From Clytia hemisphaerica (taxonomy: Eukaryota > Cnidaria > Hydrozoa > Leptothecata > Clytiidae), in assembly GCA_902728285.1 (NCBI GenBank), contig CACVBU010000871.1:186001-250000 (forward strand): a stretch of DNA of 64,000 bases. The letters are read 5' to 3'. This document shows positions 58,613 to 64,000 of this stretch, piece after piece. The notes below the pieces were generated by a model, which saw only the letters and a list, made by a program, of their open reading frames with translations, did not search any database and was not told where the DNA came from. Numbering within the stretch: the stretch's first letter is position 1; each line of letters begins with the position of its first letter. The translations under genes and the position numbers were made by a program.

Positions 58613-58900
58613 TTTAGGTAGTCTCCGCAACGAAAACCAGAGACTGGAGCACTTAACTGGTATATAATGAATGTAGTAGGAGTCAGTCTAAACCATAGAA
58701 TTGCGAAAAGATGAAAGGTTACCTGATCAGCTGCACATGGGAATATCAGATTCACTGTCATGTGCAGCTGTTCCCTCAGGATTTGGCAAAATGCCTGGGT
58801 GACCAGCCACAGGACCCTTGTTGCTGACTTGGAAGTAAAAATATAAACGTATACCTCTATGATCCAGGGCTAACCTGGTGTGTTAAAGCAATGTGGTCTT
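58613..58900 (-). promoter_or_regulatory. LINE-A 5' UTR with promoter-like motif
   Basis: Around 58858-58890 the motif CCAGGGCTAACCTGGT (quasi-palindromic) matches CCAGGGCAAACCTGGT and CCAGGGCACATCTGGT in the 5' region of LINE-B (34318-34360, 34160-34200). It is a shared internal promoter element or binding site in two otherwise unrelated LINEs. The 5' border is approximate. Confidence 0.5.
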
Positions 58901-60239
58901 TAGTAATCTTTTCTTGCAGAAAATTATGGTACCACAACTGGTCCAGTAGCGATTGATGTTAGCCAGTGATCCAATGAAATATATGGCCAATTTTTGTTAT
59001 TATTTGATTAACTTTGATATTGATCCAATTGATACAACCAATACCAAAAAATGAACTTCGCACTTCTCTAGACGAAGAGTGCCAGGTTGATCGCAACCCT
59101 GTTTAGTGCTGTATTTATCGGATCTCACAGCATCTACCGTTCTTTTTGTACTTTTTATCAATCTTATTCACTAATTCTTAATGGAGTGAATTTTTTTATC
59201 TGTCAAGAAAGAAAGAACATCCATATTGCGCACAGAAATGAAATGAAAAATAAGGCACACACACCATTGTGAGCAAGTGGCAAAAATGTCCCCGGCAGAA
59301 GTGATCTTGCTATCGCAGTGTGTACCTTTGTTTTACATTTAGGCTATTTCTTTACGTTCTAGTTGGATTGCAGGATTTCACAAATTGCTCGAAGAATAGA
59401 GGATTTCAAAAATAGAGCTAGAGGTTTTTGGTGGGAAAATTAAGAAATGTTCCAATTTCAGCTACCAACTGACCGACCCATTTTTTAAAGCTTCTAGGAG
59501 ATGAAGCAAACAATCAATTGGGCCTGGCCAAATAGGCTTTTTATATATTTGAACTAAGAAAATAAAACTTTTCGTAGACTAGTCGGAATACCTCTTTTTT
59601 ACTAGAAGGATTGATGGTAACTTTTCATCTTCGTTGTTTTTAAAATGAAGCAGAACTGAAAAGAAAACAAAACTTCATAAAGTTGCGTATTTCCAGTGAG
59701 GAAACAATTCTGAAAATTGACAAAATTGATGATGATAATTTTTTTCGGTCAGTCGAATGTCTCGTATTGGGGGTTCTAGTCTTGAGCCCTAAACTTACGT
59801 GAGATTGCAGCGTTTGGGTAGTAAACGAGACAAAACTTGAAAAAAGCTGGTGTTTTGGTGCGCTTCCGTGCAATCAAAATATTGCACTTTGTGACGCACT
59901 CATAGAATTAAACTTCAATCGTTTCTTCACTGTTCAGTCAAAAAAACTTAATATCCTTACAAAAGTTGTCTTTTTGATTTCCCAAACATTCGTTTTGAGT
60001 GTTCACTTACACAATGATTTATGTAATACACTTTCAGGCAGTCAAGTTTATCATATATACCGTTGTTTTGTATAAGTTTCCAATTTCTGCAATAAGATTC
60101 CTTTGCCATTTTTCTAGTGAAAAAAAAAACAGGAATTCGGGTAGTGGAAAATAGGCTTAAAAAAGTTCATCAGACATCTTTCTCGTACTACCTACCTCTT
60201 TGTACCTCTTTTTGGCTTTTGCTTGAACAGCTCATCCAA
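58901..60239. other. Gene-free spacer with one dispersed repeat
   Basis: 59933-60055 is the second copy of the repeat at 7325-7450. Frames in this stretch (e.g. minus 59640-59873) show no family motif. Confidence 0.4.
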
Positions 60240-61045
60240 CTCGTTGAGTCCGATGCTTCAACATTCCTTGAGGCTGTTGGAGTCAGTTTGCCTAAGGTTA
60301 AAATAGTGGGCAAGCAGAGGTTCGTCCGGAACAGTTGTGAGGAAGGTGTCTAAGTGTTTTTTGAATACTTCTTTGGGGCAGTTTGTCAAATCTCTTATTG
60401 GTCTGGGAAGGGTGTTGAATAATCGAGGGCCTTCTTGGGAAAGACTTCCCCTCCAGATAGTTTGATATTGACAGCTTCTAGATTGCAAATTCTCCCCAAT
60501 TTCTGATTTATATGGCAGGAAATGCTTCCTTTACTTTCGTCATAATCAAAATTCGGGACGTTGCCTTCAATGACATTCCAGGTATAAATTATTTGATACC
60601 GCTCTCTCCGTCTTTCAAGGCTATACAGTTTTAATGATTTGAGTTTTTCCCAATAATTGAGATGTCTGAGGGATGGAATTCCATGTAAAAATGATTTCTG
60701 AACTTCTTCCAGTTGCTGGACAAGACCATCCTTCCAGGGAGACCAGAGTTGAGAGCAGTAGTCCAAATGAGGGATGGCTAGTGCTTTCCATAAAGTTAAC
60801 ATGGTTTCAATTTCCCTTGATTTGAATGTGCAGTATATCCATGCACTTATATTTTTTACTTTTTTGATTTGTTCTTGGATATGTTTCTCATAAGTCAACT
60901 GAGTGTCTAGGGTGACTACAAGGTCTTTAACTTCGTCTTTATTTTCGATCAACGTTGCTGTGTCAGAAAAATAAAAAAACTTTGCTTCAGAGCGTCGATT
61001 TTCCCGTAGGCAAGGTGCTCAAATTAAGACCATTCAGCTGCATGT
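60240..61045 (-). pseudogene. CR1-like LINE-C, C-terminal part, frameshifted
   Basis: Minus strand: NNMQLNGL start near 61045, then KDLVVTLDTQLTYEKHI, LTLWKALAIPHLDYCSQLW, SLERRRERYQII, and after a frameshift WRGSLSQEGPRLFNTLP and LFNxLPRPIRDLTNC. Its upstream part is at 61934-62134, the two being separated by LINE-D. Confidence 0.8.
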
Positions 61046-61051
61046 TGTTGT

Positions 61052-61927
61052 CAAATGGACATCATTAAACAACATGCAGCTCAATGGCTTGAAGTTTGAA
61101 CATCTTAAATACGGAAAAAATGAAGAACTGAAAGAACACTCAAGTTACCTCTCAGACACTGGCTCTCCTATCGAAACCAAGATGGACGTGAAGGATTTAG
61201 GAGTCACTCTGGATGTTAACATGACATACAGCAAACACATCACAAACCAGATCGAGAAAGTCAAAAGTATCATTGCTTGGATTCATCGAACGTTCAAAAC
61301 AAGAGATTGTCAAGTAATGCTAACTCTTTGGAAGTCACTGGTACTACCACACATTGACTATTGCTCCCAGCTGTGGTCACCTTCAAAAAGATATCTGATC
61401 CAACAACTGGAATCACTTCAAAAATCTTACCTGAATGGAATCCCTACACTTCAACATCTCAACTATTGGGAGAAGCTCAAAGAACTTAAACTATACAGCC
61501 TGGAGCGGCGCAGAGAAAGATACAGGATTATCTTCACCTGGAGCATCCTAGAACAGCTTGTACCAAATTTTAACTATGCTGAAAACAAAGGTGGCATCTT
61601 CAGTCACGATAACCAGAGACTGGGTAGAAAATGTTATCTAAAAGAGGTGAACATAAGGCAAGAAAACATATGGAGAGACTCCCTGTCAGAAGAAGGTCCC
61701 AGACTATTTAATGCTCTCCCACAATCCATCCGTAACCTCAAAAACTGCTCCAAAACTAATTTTAAACATCAATTGGACCTTTTTCTCAATTCACTACCGG
61801 ACGAGCCACTGCTGCCGAATTACTTTCCTTTTAGGAGAGCTGATTCAAATAGCATCAAAGTCATGGTCCATCATCGGATTTCTCAAATTGGATGATTGTT
61901 GAGACGAACAAAGAAGCCTTTAAAGAA
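61052..61927 (+). mobile_element. LINE-D, 5'-truncated CR1-like copy inserted into LINE-C, 6-bp TSD GTTGTC
   Basis: A clean ORF2 C-terminus (stop at 61895) starting KWTSLNNMQLNGL and ending HHRISQIG, with a 3' tail GAAGCCTTTAAAGAA. GTTGTC flanks it at 61046-61051 and 61928-61933. The target protein sequence (KWTEDN|NMQLNGL) is homologous to the insert's own truncated 5' end, but in opposite orientation. It is the least damaged LINE fragment of the 60-62 kb cluster. Confidence 0.85.
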
Positions 61928-61933
61928 GTTGTC

Positions 61934-62134
61934 TTCTGTCCACTTATAGACATTGTCTAGATCATTTTGTAGATGATAAACATCTTCCAGTTTGGATATT
62001 TCTTTCATCAAACGGGTGTCGTCAGCAAACGATGCCAAAATAGAATGAAGTATGTAGGATGCTGTTTCGATTTCATTTCTAGCAAATTTTGTTTGAGAAA
62101 ATCTCATCTTTTGAAAAGTACAAACACCAGGCAT
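61934..62134 (-). pseudogene. CR1-like LINE-C, RT palm fragment
   Basis: Minus strand: SILASFADDTRLMKEISK with the catalytic FADD, then LDNVYKWTEDN, cut by LINE-D. Upstream RT sequence is missing. Confidence 0.8.
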
Positions 62135-64000
62135 TATAAACTTTTACGAGCAGAAACTTTGAAAGTAAATTTCTTTGAAAATTCTTGAAATGGCCATTCG
62201 CAAAAGTTTATGCTCACAAAAAATATGTTTCGTTAAATTAGCGTTAAATTTCACTAAACGTTTTAAAAAAATTTCCCAGATTCATTGTTTAGTCATATTG
62301 TTTTACCCTCATTTTTGCTATGTTTAAACATGAAGGTAATAGATAGATGGAGAGTCAATGCCCTTTGTTCTATTCTGATTTATCATCGGAAGCAAACAGC
62401 TGTTTTAGTTGCTTTGGGAATAAGATGATTAATTTTGGGTATACTCGTGGGAATATTTAAGATGAATGAAAAGACATTACATTTTTAACAAGTATATTGA
62501 AATATAATAGCCTTGTCATGAAAGATTGAAAAAAACTTCACATAGTAAGCACAATACTCGAAACTTCTAGGGGAAGCTGCCCATAAAGCCATAGATTTAA
62601 AAAATAATTACGTGTTACGATTAGGAACCTTGTATCGATCATTTTGTCAGAGTATGAAAACCGCTGCCCACTTAGACGTGAAGATTTTAAGATGATAATG
62701 TGAGGCAACTCTCAATGTTCACAAAATGCCAGCCCAAAAATATATCCTTATGAAAATAATATATTCTTTTATCCTTAAATCAGTTGAAACTATTTCGAAT
62801 CGCATTTTAACTAAGGTTTCTCGCAAAATTAAGTTTTTCAAAATCAACGGACCAGCCTCTTTCTGTTCTTATAAAGTTATAAATTGATGTTTTTTGCTTC
62901 CAATGATGGTACATTAAAGAAAAGCCGCTTTGAATAGATTTATAAAAGATTTCAACGACCATTTAGGTCATTACCGAGACGTTTTCTCTCCATCTGTATC
63001 TTTATTACCTTCATGATTTAAAGGTTGTGTTGCCCCATTATTAAATGCAGATTTTAGTTGATATAAATAGAATTGTCTTGTAATTGTAAACTTTGTTAGA
63101 AAGTTAGAGTATGTCTTGTTGTTCATTATGATCAACTTCAAATGACTTCTTGTGGTATCTTTCAAAACAAAATGCTTGTTTTTTTTTTCGACCATCTTAA
63201 TTGATAAATCATTTCTCTATGAAAGCATATTAATCAAAGGATATAATTAGGAAAAAGTATCAATTAAAAAGATTACCTTTTGTAATTAAAACATGTACTT
63301 GTTTTGTCAAAGGCATCTTTTTAAACTGGTTTCAGATATTCTCTCAAGAAGCATAGTATTGCTTCTTATTTTAGTATTGATAGTAGTATGAAATACGAGA
63401 AAGTGTGGTGATTATTGCTATTCTTATTGAATGTGAATGCAATAAAATACATAGAGATATACTGGAGATTCATACTATGATTTCTTATTTTATATACTGA
63501 TGGCAAAATATATAGCATGGTTAGGGCTGAAAGTTTGAATTTCCTAGATCCTAATGACGGTTGAAAACACAGCCAATCAAACTTTGTTATTCTTTCACTG
63601 GTCACACTTTCTTAGAGAAAACTCAAGTTCCGAAATTTGGTTTTTATTTTAGTAAGTGAAGACAGCGCTCAATTCGTTAAATCTTTTGAGGCAGAAATAT
63701 GCCTCACAGCTCGTACCCGTCCTGTCTATATCAGATTATAAAGATACAGGAAAGGTCTCTTGTCTACACAATACATGGTAATCTATATATTAATAGCCGT
63801 AGTCTGTATGTCTGTTTGTTTTTTGTTTTTTGTGTGTCACTTTCATTTTCGCAAGCAATGTTTTGTTCTCGATAAGTTTGTTTTGATTGACAGATCAGAT
63901 AGAGCACGGTTTAGACTTTATTCAGACTTTGTTTTGAAATTTAAGGCCCATCTACATTGAGTAATTAATTTCTGCCAGACAATTTGATAAATGATAAAGG
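62135..64000. other. Gene-free right end; partial MITE at 62135-62230
   Basis: 62135-62230 is a one-sided copy of the 970-1335 element (shares GAGCAGAAACTTT and AAAGTTTATGCT). The rest is AT-rich; frames at 62971-63195 and 63366-63605 have no recognisable motifs. Confidence 0.4.

Overview
The window is AT-rich nuclear DNA from an animal. Genes are split by short GT-AG introns, and the sequence is crowded with LINEs and small inverted-repeat transposons. The recognisable genes are animal families: an SLC2A13-type myo-inositol transporter, a Boule/DAZL-type RNA-binding protein and an F-box/LRR protein. Base composition, CR1-like LINEs and a multi-exon gene resembling the uncharacterised DUF7869 family suggest an early-branching metazoan, most likely a cnidarian. 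This is a low-confidence guess.

The main result is a candidate giant transposon of 42,726 bp (9396-52121). It has terminal inverted repeats (TIRs) of 674 and 691 bp and is flanked by a 4-bp direct repeat, GTAG (9392-9395 and 52122-52125). It interrupts a CR1-like LINE (minus strand) between the codons for VLGPL and LFL of the reverse transcriptase. The LINE's upstream part lies at 52126-58900 and its downstream part at 8366-9395. Deleting 9396-52121 and one GTAG restores the reading frame exactly. That LINE also carries a separate 3.0-kb insertion (53157-56199), whose removal likewise restores frame.

The giant element contains no polymerase, integrase or capsid gene that I can recognise, so it does not look like a Maverick/Polinton. 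It carries: (1) a 623-residue, eight-exon gene (18591-23157, minus) whose D272/D354/E393 spacing suggests an RNase H-fold DDE nuclease, the best transposase candidate; (2) a Boule/DAZL-like RRM gene (14803-16848); (3) an eight-exon coiled-coil gene with only phase-0 introns (29923-39381); (4) three intronless genes each with a close upstream TATA box (10870, 12334 and 44370; the last is F-box/LRR); (5) the end of a proline-rich gene (48513-48868). It also holds a damaged RNase H-type LINE (about 31600-34430), LINE fossils and many MITEs, several with perfect 8-bp target duplications.

Layout: 144-6815 is the 5' half of the SLC2A13-like gene, running off the left edge, with a first intron full of inverted-repeat elements. 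8366-9395 is the LINE 3' end. 9396-52121 is the giant element. 52126-58900 is the LINE 5' part with its own insertion. 58900-64000 is mostly gene-free, with a nested pair of LINE fragments at 60240-62134.
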